Of a DNA stretch of 64,000 nt, positions 54,165 to 63,542 are shown in pieces (the first letter of the stretch is position 1; the number at the start of each line of letters is the position of its first letter). A program made the translations under genes and the position numbers. Origin of the DNA: Arcobacter roscoffensis (GTDB taxonomy: Bacteria > Campylobacterota > Campylobacteria > Campylobacterales > Arcobacteraceae); assembly GCF_024267655.1 (NCBI RefSeq), contig NZ_CP100595.1, positions 1,736,001 through 1,800,000 of the forward strand. Reading direction: 5' to 3'. The notes under the pieces are model-generated. The model was not told the origin of the DNA. It searched no databases and saw only the letters and a list, made by a program, of their open reading frames with translations.

Positions 54165-55343
54165 ATGAGACTTCAAAAATTAGAACCTTTAACAAATGAA
54201 TATTTAGAATCTATTGGCTTTGTTTGGCATACAGATGAAGATAACACTTCGTATGTTGCAGATGAAATAGTAGAAATAACTCCTGATGAAGCAGAAGCTT
54301 ACTATGAAGCTACAAATGAACTTTATGATATGTTCTGTGAAGCAGGAGAGTATGTAGTAGAAAATGATTTATTTCATGATTTAAATATCCCTTTTAATCT
54401 TGTAGAGATCATCAAAGAGTCATGGGAAAATGATGTTCATTGGCATCTTTATTCAAGATTTGATTTAGCAGGCGGTATTGATGGAAAGCCTATTAAGCTT
54501 ATAGAATTTAATGCAGATACTCCAACATCACTTTTTGAAACAGCTGTTGTTCAATGGGCAATGTTAAAGAAAAATGGACTTGATGAAGCAAGTCAATTTA
54601 ACAACTTATATGATGCACTAAAAGATAATTTTAAAAGAATTATTACACTTGATAGTGATTTAGAAAAGTTTGATGAGTACTATTCAAAACTTGGATGGAA
54701 AATACTATTTACATCTATTTCAGGACTTCCAGAAGATGAAAATACAACAAAACTTCTACAACATATAGCAACAGAAGCAGGATTTAATACTGATTTTGAA
54801 TTTATTGATAATGTTGGATTTAATGATGAGGGTATTTTCAAGGAAGATGAACTATTTGAATTTTGGTTTAAGCTTATTCCATGGGAAGATATAGCTATTG
54901 ATGAGGGAGAATTAGCTCTTATCTTAACTGAAATCATCAAAGAGAAAAAAGCAATTATTTTTAATCCTGCTTATACTTTGATGTTCCAGTCAAAAGGATT
55001 TATGAAAATACTTTGGGATTTATATCCAAACCATCCATTATTACTTGAAACTTCTTTTGAGCCTTTAGAGGGAAAAAAACAAGTTGAAAAAAGATGTTTT
55101 GGTAGAGAAGGTGCAAATACTAAAATCATAAATGAAGATGGAAGTATTGATGTAGAAACACAAGGTGATTACGAAGGTCATAAAGCTATCTACCAAGAGT
55201 ATGTAGAACTTCCAACTGATAGTCAAGGAAACTCATATCAAGCTGGTGTTTTTTATGCTTTTGAAGCTTCTGGCTTAGGATTTAGAAGAGGTGAAAAAAT
55301 TCTAAATAACACGTCTAAATTTGTAGGACATGTTATAAACTAA
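54165..55343 (+). CDS. Glutathionylspermidine synthase-like ATP-grasp protein
   Basis: 392 residues matching the carboxyl synthetase domain of glutathionylspermidine synthase (E. coli Gss), without its amidase domain. RFDLAGGIDGKPIKLIEFNADTP, PLEGKKQVEKRCFGREGANT and the closing YFYAFEASGLGFR-like region are the ATP-grasp landmarks. The product in these bacteria is not known; peptide or polyamine ligation is inferred. Three bases after the lipoprotein gene, an arrangement shared with Campylobacter. Confidence 0.88.
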   Translation: MRLQKLEPLTNEYLESIGFVWHTDEDNTSYVADEIVEITPDEAEAYYEATNELYDMFCEAGEYVVENDLFHDLNIPFNLVEIIKESWENDVHWHLYSRFDLAGGIDGKPIKLIEFNADTPTSLFETAVVQWAMLKKNGLDEASQFNNLYDALKDNFKRIITLDSDLEKFDEYYSKLGWKILFTSISGLPEDENTTKLLQHIATEAGFNTDFEFIDNVGFNDEGIFKEDELFEFWFKLIPWEDIAIDEGELALILTEIIKEKKAIIFNPAYTLMFQSKGFMKILWDLYPNHPLLLETSFEPLEGKKQVEKRCFGREGANTKIINEDGSIDVETQGDYEGHKAIYQEYVELPTDSQGNSYQAGVFYAFEASGLGFRRGEKILNNTSKFVGHVIN

Positions 55344-55347
55344 TCAA

Positions 55348-55376
55348 AATAACTAAGGCTTAGGCCTTAGTTATTT
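55348..55376. terminator. Bidirectional terminator between the ATP-grasp gene and the metallo-hydrolase gene
   Basis: A 12-bp perfect stem (AATAACTAAGGC / GCCTTAGTTATT) with loop TTAG between convergent genes. Confidence 0.8.
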
Positions 55377-56295
55377 ACTCTTCCTCATAAAACTCTAATT
55401 CACCATAAGCATCAAAAATATTTCTTGAATTTAACTCTTCATATAAAGCTTTATCTTTAAACTCTTCTAGTTTTACTAGCTTATTTATATTCTCAGCACC
55501 TACATCTTCTTCAACTGCTTCTAAAACTCTTTGTTTTAATAAAGTAAAATATTTAACTGTTTCATCAATAGCTGTTTTTGATGTATCATATCCATGACCT
55601 GGAACTAAAGTATTCCATTGTTTGCTCTGTATCATTTCTAAAGCTTTCAGTGTTCCTATTACAGAACCATCTCTATTTGATGTAACTCTTCCATTCATTA
55701 CTATATCACCAGTAAATAAAGCTTTGTTTTGAGGAACATAAACAAATAAATCCTCTGATGTATGAGCTTTTACTCCAACTGGAATCATTATAAACTCAGT
55801 ATTTCCTACTTTTATAGTAGTAGTTTCATTTATAACTTTGTCAAGACTTGTAAGCTTTGTATTTTTCATTTGCTCTTTTGATAAAACATGAAAGACTCTT
55901 GGTTTATGCCCTAGTTTTACTTGTTCATTAATAGATTGTGTTCCTATTAACTCACTATTAAACTCATCTTTATAGAAACTATTTCCAAGCCAATGATCAT
56001 CATGACCATGAGTATTTAAAACTTTTGCTACTGGAAGCTTTTCTATTTTTGTCATTTGCTCATAGGCTTGTTTTGCTAAATTGTAGTTTGAACCACTATC
56101 TATTACAACATAAGCTTTTGAAGTTTTAACATAACAAAAATTCGACATAAATGCCCCATTACTTACTCTTGGCATATCCAAATTACCTAAAAAACACCAA
56201 GTATTATTTGCTACTTTTTTTGGTTTTAGATTATAATCAAATGCAAAAATAGCACTTACACTAAATATTAAAAGTAAAAATATTTTCTTTATCAT
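55375..56295 (-). CDS. Secreted MBL-fold metallo-hydrolase
   Basis: 306 residues with a signal peptide (about 1-18), so periplasmic. The zinc motif is HGHDDH at 96-101, with further ligands in AHTSEDLFVY and FTGDIV and the last His in PGHGYD. The layout fits SoxH-type and related periplasmic metallo-hydrolases of unknown substrate. Single gene, convergent with the ATP-grasp gene. Confidence 0.85.
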   Translation of the reverse strand: MIKKIFLLLIFSVSAIFAFDYNLKPKKVANNTWCFLGNLDMPRVSNGAFMSNFCYVKTSKAYVVIDSGSNYNLAKQAYEQMTKIEKLPVAKVLNTHGHDDHWLGNSFYKDEFNSELIGTQSINEQVKLGHKPRVFHVLSKEQMKNTKLTSLDKVINETTTIKVGNTEFIMIPVGVKAHTSEDLFVYVPQNKALFTGDIVMNGRVTSNRDGSVIGTLKALEMIQSKQWNTLVPGHGYDTSKTAIDETVKYFTLLKQRVLEAVEEDVGAENINKLVKLEEFKDKALYEELNSRNIFDAYGELEFYEEE

Positions 56296-56433
56296 TTGCT
56301 TTCCTTAATTAAAATTAATACTAGTATTATAATAAAAGTTTATATAAATATAGCTCAACTATTTGCATCTGTAAAAATCAAAGAAATTAAGATATAATGT
56401 AAAATAATTTTTATTCACTTAAGGAAAAAGTTT

Positions 56434-57465
56434 ATGAATAGTGTTATTGCATTAGAAGAACTCATAAAAGAAGAAGAAAGCAGAGCCGCCCTACTTCAAA
56501 AACAATTAGCAAACCATGAATCAGGAGAAAACAGACTCTCACGTTTAGCTCTAGCTTCTACAGAATCAAGCCTTGAAGAGACACAAGAAAAACTGACTAA
56601 ACACAAAGTTATGTATGAAGAACTTATGAAACAAGACCTAAAAGAGCTTGAAGAAAAAGAAAAACTTGAAGAAGCAATACGAAGAAAAAAATATTTTGAC
56701 AATCAAAACCTAAGAGTGAAAAATAACAATGAAAAAGCTGATGATCAAAAACTAGAAGCTATGATGATTTTAGATGAACTTCCCGAAGAAGTAAACTTTG
56801 AAGACGATGAGCTTTTTGAGATTGCTCAAAAGTCTTTAGAATTAAATCTAAAAGATCATAAAGAGCTAAAAGATGAACTATCTATCATAAGAAAAGACTT
56901 TAAATCCCATCTAAAAAACTGTAAAGAAGAAAAGCTAAGTGAAATAGAGTTATTAAACTTTAGAATACCTATTTTGGTATTACATTTTAGTGTTTTACTT
57001 AAAAATATAGAAAACAACTTTGTGCCAAAGGATGATGAAGAAGAAAAAGAAAAACCTAAAAAATTTACAGGTTTTCCAAGATATGAAGATTGGTGGATAC
57101 AAGAGTTATGGTCTAGTCATCAAGCTTATTTTGCTTTATTTAAATTTAAAGCTATTATTATGAATGTATGTAAAACAGGGGAACAAAAAAGATCATGGTC
57201 AAAAATATTTGATAATTGGGTATTTGTAAAAAAGGTACTTACTGATAAAGGTGCTTTAGCTCATGATTATCATTTTGCACTTGATGCCCTACTTCATAAA
57301 TACGCAAAACTAGATGAAGAGTTAGAGAGCAAAAACTTAGAATCTATGGAAACTATTATCAAAAAAATTACAAAAAAAGAGGATTTTACTAAAATGGCTA
57401 GAAACCATAGTCTAATCACTCCTTATTTAAAATTTAAAAAAGAGAAGTTAAATAGCCTTAAGTAA
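56434..57465 (+). CDS. Hypothetical coiled-coil protein, 343 aa
   Basis: 343 residues, charged and mostly helical. Residues 1-110 are a Glu/Lys-rich coiled coil, and the rest (with FPRYEDWWIQELWSSHQAYFALF) seems globular. No signal or membrane segment. No family recognised. A ribosome-binding site AAGGA precedes the ATG. Its last 18 bases overlap the end of the convergent gene. Confidence 0.65.
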   Translation: MNSVIALEELIKEEESRAALLQKQLANHESGENRLSRLALASTESSLEETQEKLTKHKVMYEELMKQDLKELEEKEKLEEAIRRKKYFDNQNLRVKNNNEKADDQKLEAMMILDELPEEVNFEDDELFEIAQKSLELNLKDHKELKDELSIIRKDFKSHLKNCKEEKLSEIELLNFRIPILVLHFSVLLKNIENNFVPKDDEEEKEKPKKFTGFPRYEDWWIQELWSSHQAYFALFKFKAIIMNVCKTGEQKRSWSKIFDNWVFVKKVLTDKGALAHDYHFALDALLHKYAKLDEELESKNLESMETIIKKITKKEDFTKMARNHSLITPYLKFKKEKLNSLK

Positions 57466-57897
57466 AGCCTTAAAATTTTCTTCTATCTTTTTTAAATCTC
57501 TTAAAAGTAATATCGGATTATGATTTAAATAAGGACTTTTTTTCCTAAAGTCCTTTGCTCTAATATCAATCTTTCCATCAATTAATACTACATCGTAAAA
57601 TACTTTCCCATCACTAAAACTAATACAAAGAGGTAAATAATACTCCTCTTGATCATCAGCCAAATACCACATAGATTCATTATTTACATTTACATAAGGA
57701 AGTGAGGCATCTATTTTTATTTGAGATAAGCCTCCTTTATTAAATAATACTTTTTTAATATTTTTTATATTTAAAATATCTTTATCTATATTTTTTTGAA
57801 CTCTTTTATACATTGTTCTCCACATAAAAGAATCAAGTCTTCTTGTACTATCAAGATGGGCTAAAGGCTCATCATTTATATAATGTATGTTACTCAT
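57448..57897 (-). CDS. Hypothetical protein, 149 aa, coupled to lpxK
   Basis: 149 residues with no membrane segment. It contains YLADDQEEYYLPLCISFSDG and DVVLIDGKIDIRAKDFRKK, beta-rich segments that could form a small barrel, but I recognise no family. The start overlaps the lpxK end by eight bases, so it belongs to that operon. Confidence 0.6.
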   Translation of the reverse strand: MSNIHYINDEPLAHLDSTRRLDSFMWRTMYKRVQKNIDKDILNIKNIKKVLFNKGGLSQIKIDASLPYVNVNNESMWYLADDQEEYYLPLCISFSDGKVFYDVVLIDGKIDIRAKDFRKKSPYLNHNPILLLRDLKKIEENFKALLKAI

Positions 57898-58834
57898 ATG
57901 ATTTTATATACTCTTCCATAATCTTAAAGTCTATATTTTCATCAAATTTGATATCTAAATCCATTAGATATAAATCTTTGATTTTAAACTTATTTAGTTT
58001 TACTAAATCTTTTCCTGTAGTAATAAAGCTAAAGCCTTTATACTCTTCACAAATAGCCTCAATATCTTCTTTTGTAAAACTATAATGATCAGGAAAACTA
58101 ATCATCTTAGTATCTTTTGGTAAAAACTCTAATAGTCTTTTTGGTTTTGATATTGCTGTTATAAGAGCAAGTTTTGAAGGAAGTTTAGTTTCCACACCAT
58201 TTTTTTTAAAAGTAATGACCCTATGAAAATCTCTTCCCTCTTTTAGTTCAATATCTGCATTAAAATAAAAACCTTTAGGTTCTCTATAGCAGCCACTTGG
58301 TAAACAAAAGATATTTGTAGGTTCTTTTTTAGGTCGAAGCACTATATCAAACTTTTTAATATGATATTTTGAAAATCCATCGTCTAAGAAGACTATCTTG
58401 CATCCAAGTTCTTTTGCTTTTTGTATAGCTTTAACTCTATTTTCGCTAACTATTACACTTGTATTTGGTAAAGAGTTCGCTAAAAGCATAGCTTCGTCAC
58501 CTGCTGTTTTTACATCTTCTAAGATTTTTCCATTATGTGAAACTACATACAAACCTTTTGAAGCTCTTCCATAACCTCTTAAAATCACACAAGCATTTTC
58601 ATATCTTGAAGCAAGTTTTATAGCAACTGGTGTTTTACCACTTCCTCCTACTATTATATTTCCTATAGATATTACAGGTATTCCTAAGTGTATCTCTTTT
58701 GCCATTGCTCTTTTAAAAAAAATAATAAGCATATATACAAAAGTTAAAGGTATTAATAAAAATGAGATTAATTTTTGGAAGGTATTTGGATAGAAGAGAT
58801 AATCTTCTATCCAAGTATAAAGTTTTTGTTTCAA
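57890..58834 (-). CDS. lpxK: Tetraacyldisaccharide 4'-kinase LpxK
   Basis: 314 residues. LpxK phosphorylates the lipid A disaccharide at the inner membrane. An amino-terminal hydrophobic helix (about 20-42) precedes the P-loop GNIIVGGSGKTPVAIKLA, and VILRGYGRASKG and VFLDDGFSKYHIKK are family motifs (the latter resembling the LDDGFQH motif, with S in place of Q). Length normal. Six bases after the aminotransferase gene. Confidence 0.92.
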   Translation of the reverse strand: MKQKLYTWIEDYLFYPNTFQKLISFLLIPLTFVYMLIIFFKRAMAKEIHLGIPVISIGNIIVGGSGKTPVAIKLASRYENACVILRGYGRASKGLYVVSHNGKILEDVKTAGDEAMLLANSLPNTSVIVSENRVKAIQKAKELGCKIVFLDDGFSKYHIKKFDIVLRPKKEPTNIFCLPSGCYREPKGFYFNADIELKEGRDFHRVITFKKNGVETKLPSKLALITAISKPKRLLEFLPKDTKMISFPDHYSFTKEDIEAICEEYKGFSFITTGKDLVKLNKFKIKDLYLMDLDIKFDENIDFKIMEEYIKSYE

Positions 58835-58840
58835 GTTATT

Positions 58841-59980
58841 TTATATCCACTCTGATGCAACTTCAATTACTTGGTCACATACATAGTTAACTTCCTCATC
58901 TGTAAGTCCTGCATACATTGGAAGAGAAAGTATTTGTTGATAGTTATTTAAAGCATTTGAATATGCTGTAATTTTAATAGAATACTTTGTTTTATAATAA
59001 GATAAAAGATGTAATGGAATATAGTTAAGACCAGTAGCAACTCCTCTTTCTTTTAAAGCTCTTGCAAAAGCATCCCTATTTCTAGATACTCTTACAATAA
59101 ATTGTGTAAATATATGTTCATCTTTATGAGGAGGAATAGAGATATGTTTTACCCCTGTTAATCTCTTCTCATATAAAGCTGCAATTTCTTTTCTTCTCTT
59201 GATAAAACTTTTTGTTTTATTTAACTGAGCTAGTGCATAAGCTGCATCTAACTCTGATAAATCATATTTATGACCAATATCAACCACATCATAAACATAG
59301 TCTAAGTTTCCATAGTTATCATAAGTTGTAGTTAAGGCATGAGTTCTTAATAATTTTGCTCTACTTGCAATCTCTTCATTATTTGTTACAATAATTCCTG
59401 ATCTTGAAATAGCATATTTTGAGTTTGATGGATTTGTAGAGAAGATAGTCATATCAGCTCTTAAGTTTCCAACTGTTTTACCCTTATATGTTGCACCTAG
59501 TGAAGATCTACAATCTTCAATAAGAATAATTCCATATTTTTGAGCAATATCATAAATTCTATCTAAATCAGGAGTTTGACCACCAACAAAAGTAATAATC
59601 GCACCTCTTAATTTTTTAGAGTTATTCTCTTCTAAAGCCTTTTCAAATTTATCAACATCAATATTCATATCTTCCATATTAATATCAATAAAAACAGGCT
59701 CAGCATCAAAATGTCTAACACACTCAGGTAAGTTAACAAAAGAGTTAACAGACATAAGTATCTTATCACCTCTTTTAAGCTTTATTGCACTTAAAGCCAA
59801 GTGAATTGCTGCTGTTGAAGTAGCAGTAGCAACTGCGTGTTTAGCTCCTACAAAATTCTTAATACTCTCTTCAAACTCAAGTACTTTAGATAAGTCGTCT
59901 TTTGATTCCAAAACACTTCTTATCTGATTTAATTCCTCATTATCTAAAGATGCCTTATAAATTGCAACTTCTTTTTTCAT
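58841..59980 (-). CDS. DegT/DnrJ/EryC1/StrS-family PLP aminotransferase
   Basis: 379 residues of the sugar-aminotransferase type. HAVATATSTAAIHLALSA near the amino end, IEDCRSSLGATYKGKTVG in the middle and FSTNPSNSKYAISRSG, which should hold the PLP-binding Lys, are family landmarks. The Ser/Gly-rich surroundings of the Lys differ somewhat from the classical form. It may act on a nucleotide sugar for surface glycans, as suggested by lpxK next to it, but the substrate is unknown. Confidence 0.9.
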   Translation of the reverse strand: MKKEVAIYKASLDNEELNQIRSVLESKDDLSKVLEFEESIKNFVGAKHAVATATSTAAIHLALSAIKLKRGDKILMSVNSFVNLPECVRHFDAEPVFIDINMEDMNIDVDKFEKALEENNSKKLRGAIITFVGGQTPDLDRIYDIAQKYGIILIEDCRSSLGATYKGKTVGNLRADMTIFSTNPSNSKYAISRSGIIVTNNEEIASRAKLLRTHALTTTYDNYGNLDYVYDVVDIGHKYDLSELDAAYALAQLNKTKSFIKRRKEIAALYEKRLTGVKHISIPPHKDEHIFTQFIVRVSRNRDAFARALKERGVATGLNYIPLHLLSYYKTKYSIKITAYSNALNNYQQILSLPMYAGLTDEEVNYVCDQVIEVASEWI

Positions 59981-59984
59981 AAAT

Positions 59985-60746
59985 TTAACTCCACTTAATT
60001 TTTGCTATTGTAGGTAATTTACCTTTAAAAGCATTTGCTTTTATTCTATAATCTAACATATCTATTAATTTATCTTCAAAACCTAAAGCTATTAGTTCAT
60101 CTTTTGATTTACCTTCATCAACCATAGGTTTTAATACGTCATCCATTTGCTTATATGAGTAACCTAACTCATTTTCATCACTTTGACCTTCCCAAAGGTC
60201 AGCGCTTGGAGCTTTATTTACTATTGCATCAGTTACACCTAAAAATTTTGCGAACTCAAACTCATCACTTTTGTACATTTCACCAATAGGATTAATTGCA
60301 CAAGCAATATCCCCAAAAATAGTTCCATATCCTAAAAGTAACTCACTTTTATTAGATGTTCCAACAACTATTGATCTTTCCCTTGATGATACATCATAAA
60401 GTACAGACATTCTCATTCTTGCACTAAAGTTTCCAATTCTAAGTTTATCATCATCCATATTATCTATAAATGCTTCAACCATTGGAGCAATCGAAATTAT
60501 TTCGTACTTAATATCAAACTTCTCACAAAGTTCAACAGCATGATCAGTTGAACTTTGACTTGAATATTGAGATGGCATTAAAACACAATTTAATTTATCA
60601 CCAAAAGCTTCTTTACAAAGTACTGCTACTACAGCTGAGTCAAGTCCACCTGATAGACCTACAGTAACTTTTTCTAAACCTGTCTTTTTTACTTCTTCTT
60701 GTAAAAAAGTTATTAGTTGTTCTTTTATATTTTTCCAATTAATCAA
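59985..60746 (-). CDS. nadE: Ammonia-dependent NAD+ synthetase NadE
   Basis: 253 residues, the short form without a glutaminase domain. The PP-loop is GLSGGLDSAVVAVL near residue 30; GTSNKSELLLGYGTIFGD and INPIGEMYKSDEFEFAKFLG are diagnostic. It converts deamido-NAD with ammonia and ATP to NAD in the cytoplasm. Four bases before the aminotransferase gene. Confidence 0.94.
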   Translation of the reverse strand: MINWKNIKEQLITFLQEEVKKTGLEKVTVGLSGGLDSAVVAVLCKEAFGDKLNCVLMPSQYSSQSSTDHAVELCEKFDIKYEIISIAPMVEAFIDNMDDDKLRIGNFSARMRMSVLYDVSSRERSIVVGTSNKSELLLGYGTIFGDIACAINPIGEMYKSDEFEFAKFLGVTDAIVNKAPSADLWEGQSDENELGYSYKQMDDVLKPMVDEGKSKDELIALGFEDKLIDMLDYRIKANAFKGKLPTIAKIKWS

Positions 60747-60770
60747 TTAGTATCCTTTTGACGAAGATTA

Positions 60771-60983
60771 TTATAGCTCATCTTTTTTTGTTTTTTCATA
60801 AAGCTCATCTAGATAACCACTGCTAAGTGCAGACATACTACTTTTTCTCTCTAAAAGCTGATTTTTTATATCCAATAATTCCTCTTCTTCAAAATAAGTC
60901 AAATAGTTTGGATTTATTTCAATACTATCTTCATCAGATGTCTTTATAAGCTCTTTTATTTCTATTATTAACTCTTCTTTCAT
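60771..60983 (-). CDS. Small acidic hypothetical protein, 70 aa
   Basis: 70 residues, strongly acidic and helical, containing INPNYLTYFEEEELLDIKNQLLERK. No recognised family. It is one base after the BFD-like gene's stop and 24 bases before nadE, so it is part of this operon. Possibly a small regulatory or partner protein. Confidence 0.6.
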   Translation of the reverse strand: MKEELIIEIKELIKTSDEDSIEINPNYLTYFEEEELLDIKNQLLERKSSMSALSSGYLDELYEKTKKDEL

Positions 60984-60984
60984 A

Positions 60985-61215
60985 CTATTTCTTTGTAAAT
61001 TTGTCTAAGATTTCTACTAAATAAAGTTCCATTTTTTCAGCCCCTATATCATCAGCAGAACTTTTACATGATTTACAACAAGTTCCAGCGTCTGTAAATT
61101 CACCTATTTCTTCCAGTGTAGTTGCTCCTCTTTCTTTTATAGAGTGTATTATCTCCCCTAATGTTACATGTTTACATGTACATACTTCATAAGAGTGAGG
61201 AAAATTCCTAGCCAT
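60985..61215 (-). CDS. BFD-like [2Fe-2S] protein (second copy)
   Basis: 76 residues with the Cys pattern of the BFD-like [2Fe-2S] fold: C12 and C14, then C47 and C50 (32 residues between), with an extra Cys at 46. Such small domains occur in bacterioferritin-associated ferredoxin and NifU-type proteins and pass electrons or hold a labile cluster. Four bases after its paralogue. A role in iron release or cluster assembly is inferred only. Confidence 0.82.
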   Translation of the reverse strand: MARNFPHSYEVCTCKHVTLGEIIHSIKERGATTLEEIGEFTDAGTCCKSCKSSADDIGAEKMELYLVEILDKFTKK

Positions 61216-61219
61216 ACTT

Positions 61220-61447
61220 TTAATCCTTTTTTAGTTCATTTAAGATTTGTTTACAGTAAACCTTTTTTTTAATTTTACCAAAATCACCCTCTTCAAAAAT
61301 ACAATGTCTACACTCAGTACCAGCTGTAGTTGTATCTTGAAGCTCTCTTAGTGTTTTTACATTTTGATTATTTACTGCATTTTTTATGTCATTTATTGTA
61401 ACATTTTTACAATTACATACTTCATAAGAGTCTTCAAATCCTAACAT
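61220..61447 (-). CDS. BFD-like [2Fe-2S] protein (first copy)
   Basis: 75 residues with C11, C13, C46 and C49, the same spacing as the neighbouring paralogue, plus a further Cys at 65 near the end. The two genes are a tandem duplication that has diverged well (about a third identical by eye). Its start overlaps the stop of the DnaJ-domain gene by one base. Confidence 0.82.
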   Translation of the reverse strand: MLGFEDSYEVCNCKNVTINDIKNAVNNQNVKTLRELQDTTTAGTECRHCIFEEGDFGKIKKKVYCKQILNELKKD

Positions 61448-62202
61448 TAAAGACCTCTATTTTTTTTGATTATTTCATAAGCTTGATTTATCTCTTGAAG
61501 TTTTGAAGTTGCCTCATCTATGATATTTTGAGAAGCCCCTTGTCCTGAAAGAATATCTGGGTGATGTTTCTTTACTAATTTTCTATAATTCTTTTTAATA
61601 GTAGAGTCATCATCATTAACACTAGATTCTAAAAGTTCATAAGCCTTATCAAGACTTAAAGCGTCATTTTTAGCAGCATTTGCATAGAAAGCTTTAAAGT
61701 TACTAACTAAACTTTCAAAATCATTTTGTTTAATTTTTAAAGCATTTGCTATATCTTCTGTAATCATTTTTTCTGTATCTGAGAAATCCTTATCAATAAA
61801 TGCAAGATTTAACAGATATTCCATAATTTTAACACGCTTTGTGTAATCAAATTTCGTCAAATTGTATAATTTTTCACAAATTTCAATTGTATTATCAAAA
61901 CTTTCTTTTTGTTGTGTGTATAACTCTTTTAACCTATCTCTCATTTCATCTTGATTTTCAAAGTGCCTTGAAATATCATTTAATGTATGTTTTAAAAGTT
62001 CAGCTTCTAACTCACAAACTTTTCCATCAGCTTTTGCAACCTTTGCCATAAGACTTACTAAAAGCCCTGCTTCATGAGTCATAAGGTCACCATCAAATTT
62101 CTCTTTAACTTTTAAATTAATATTTTTAAACTTTTCAGTCTTATAATTCCTTGCTATTAAAAATAAAATAAAACCAATCACTAGTAAAACTATTATTTTC
62201 AT
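61447..62202 (-). CDS. Membrane-anchored TerB-like/J-domain protein (DjlA-like)
   Basis: About 251 residues: one amino-terminal membrane helix, a TerB-like helical domain (about 45-170, with LMAKVAKADGKVCELEAELL), and a carboxyl J domain with HHPDILSG, the HPD motif that stimulates DnaK. This is the layout of DjlA. Three ATGs occur in a row; AAAGGA fits the last one (62202). Overlaps the first BFD gene, suggesting a link between chaperoning and iron-sulfur proteins. Confidence 0.85.
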   Translation of the reverse strand: MKIIVLLVIGFILFLIARNYKTEKFKNINLKVKEKFDGDLMTHEAGLLVSLMAKVAKADGKVCELEAELLKHTLNDISRHFENQDEMRDRLKELYTQQKESFDNTIEICEKLYNLTKFDYTKRVKIMEYLLNLAFIDKDFSDTEKMITEDIANALKIKQNDFESLVSNFKAFYANAAKNDALSLDKAYELLESSVNDDDSTIKKNYRKLVKKHHPDILSGQGASQNIIDEATSKLQEINQAYEIIKKNRGL

Positions 62203-62293
62203 CATCATCCTTTATTTAAATACGACTATTTTGCTAGATTTTATCAAATTTTAGTTAAAATCTTAACCTTTAAATATACACTGGAGTTATATT

Positions 62294-62809
62294 ATGTTTG
62301 GAATGGGCTTTATGGAGATCCTGCTTATAGCAGTAATTGCGATTGTTGCTTTAGGACCTGATAAACTACCTACTGCGATGGTAGAAATAGCAAAATTTAT
62401 TAAAAAATTTAAATCAGGTGTAGATGATGCAAAAACAACACTTGATAGTGAATTAAATCTTAAAGAAATGAAAGAAGAAGCGCAAATGTTCAAAGCGCAA
62501 ATTGAAAACACTAAATCTTCTTTGAATGTAAAAAATCATATGGATTTAGGTTTAGATAATATTATGAACGATGATTTACCATCTTCTTCAAAAGTTCAAG
62601 AGGATAAGGAAGAACCTTCAAAAGATGAAAAGGTATCTTTCAAAAAGAAAAAAAAGAAAAACAAAGTTCAAGAAGAAGCTGTTGAAGAACTAGCTTCAAT
62701 AGAAGAATCAAATGAACAAATCATGCAAAATGCTGCAAACAAATTTAAAGTGAACTTTCCCGAAGATAATGACAAAAATAAAGATGAAAAAAAAGAGGAT
62801 AATGCTTAA
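62294..62809 (+). CDS. tatB: Sec-independent protein translocase TatB
   Basis: 171 residues: an amino-terminal membrane helix with GMGFMEILLIAVIAIVALGPDKLP, an amphipathic helix and a long, charged, Lys/Glu-rich cytoplasmic tail. TatB binds twin-arginine signal peptides with TatC. The Glu in the membrane helix and GPDKLP hinge are typical. One-base overlap with tatC. No tatA is next to it. Confidence 0.92.
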   Translation: MFGMGFMEILLIAVIAIVALGPDKLPTAMVEIAKFIKKFKSGVDDAKTTLDSELNLKEMKEEAQMFKAQIENTKSSLNVKNHMDLGLDNIMNDDLPSSSKVQEDKEEPSKDEKVSFKKKKKKNKVQEEAVEELASIEESNEQIMQNAANKFKVNFPEDNDKNKDEKKEDNA

Positions 62810-63537
62810 TGCTAGATGATTTAAAACCGCATATAGCGGATCTTAGAAAAAGGTTGATGGTATCAGGAGCAAGCTTAATAGTTATGTTCTTTGTATGTTT
62901 TTTCTTTTATGAACCAATTTTAGGTTGGATGATGGTTCCTGTTGAGGCTGTTTTACCACCTAATTCTCAAATGGTAGCAGTTGAGATTCAAGAAACATTC
63001 TTCACTGCCTTAAAAGTTGCTTTCTTTTCAGCTTTCTTATTATCATTGCCTGTTATATTTTGGCAAATGTGGCTGTTTTTAGCTCCTGGACTTTATGAAC
63101 ATGAAAAAAAGCTAGTTGTACCTTTTGTATTTTTTGCAACACTAATGTTTTTAGTTGGTGCTTCATTTGCGTATTATGTGGTTGTACCTTATGGCTTTGA
63201 ATTCCTTGTAAACTTTGGTTCTGCTGTTGTTACAGTATTACCAAGTATTGGTAAGTATGTAGGTTTCTTTACAAAACTTCTATTTGGTTTTGGTGTTGCT
63301 TTTGAGTTACCAGTAATTACATTTTTCTTAGCAAAAATAGGACTTGTTGATGATAGAATGCTAAAAGACTTCTTTAAATATGCAGTTGTGCTTATTTTTA
63401 TTTTAGCTTCACTTCTAACACCACCTGATGTATTAACTCAATTTTTAATGGCAGGACCATTAATCATATTATATGGGGTATCTATTTATATTGCTAAAGT
63501 ATTTAACCCAGCAGATAAAGAAGAGGAGGAAGAGTAG
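62809..63537 (+). CDS. tatC: Sec-independent protein translocase TatC
   Basis: 242 residues, six membrane helices, with the start LKPHIADLRKRLMVSG, MWLFLAPGLYEHEKK and FGVAFELPV motifs diagnostic for TatC, the signal-peptide receptor of the twin-arginine pathway. It needs TatB from the preceding gene and a TatA encoded elsewhere. Confidence 0.95.
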   Translation: MLDDLKPHIADLRKRLMVSGASLIVMFFVCFFFYEPILGWMMVPVEAVLPPNSQMVAVEIQETFFTALKVAFFSAFLLSLPVIFWQMWLFLAPGLYEHEKKLVVPFVFFATLMFLVGASFAYYVVVPYGFEFLVNFGSAVVTVLPSIGKYVGFFTKLLFGFGVAFELPVITFFLAKIGLVDDRMLKDFFKYAVVLIFILASLLTPPDVLTQFLMAGPLIILYGVSIYIAKVFNPADKEEEEE

Positions 63538-63542
63538 AATTT

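Noticed and set aside
58841..59980. Loss of the PLP lysine in the aminotransferase because the usual Lys/Gly-rich site looks different
   Set aside because: A Lys is present at the right place in FSTNPSNSKYAISRSG, so the enzyme is probably active.
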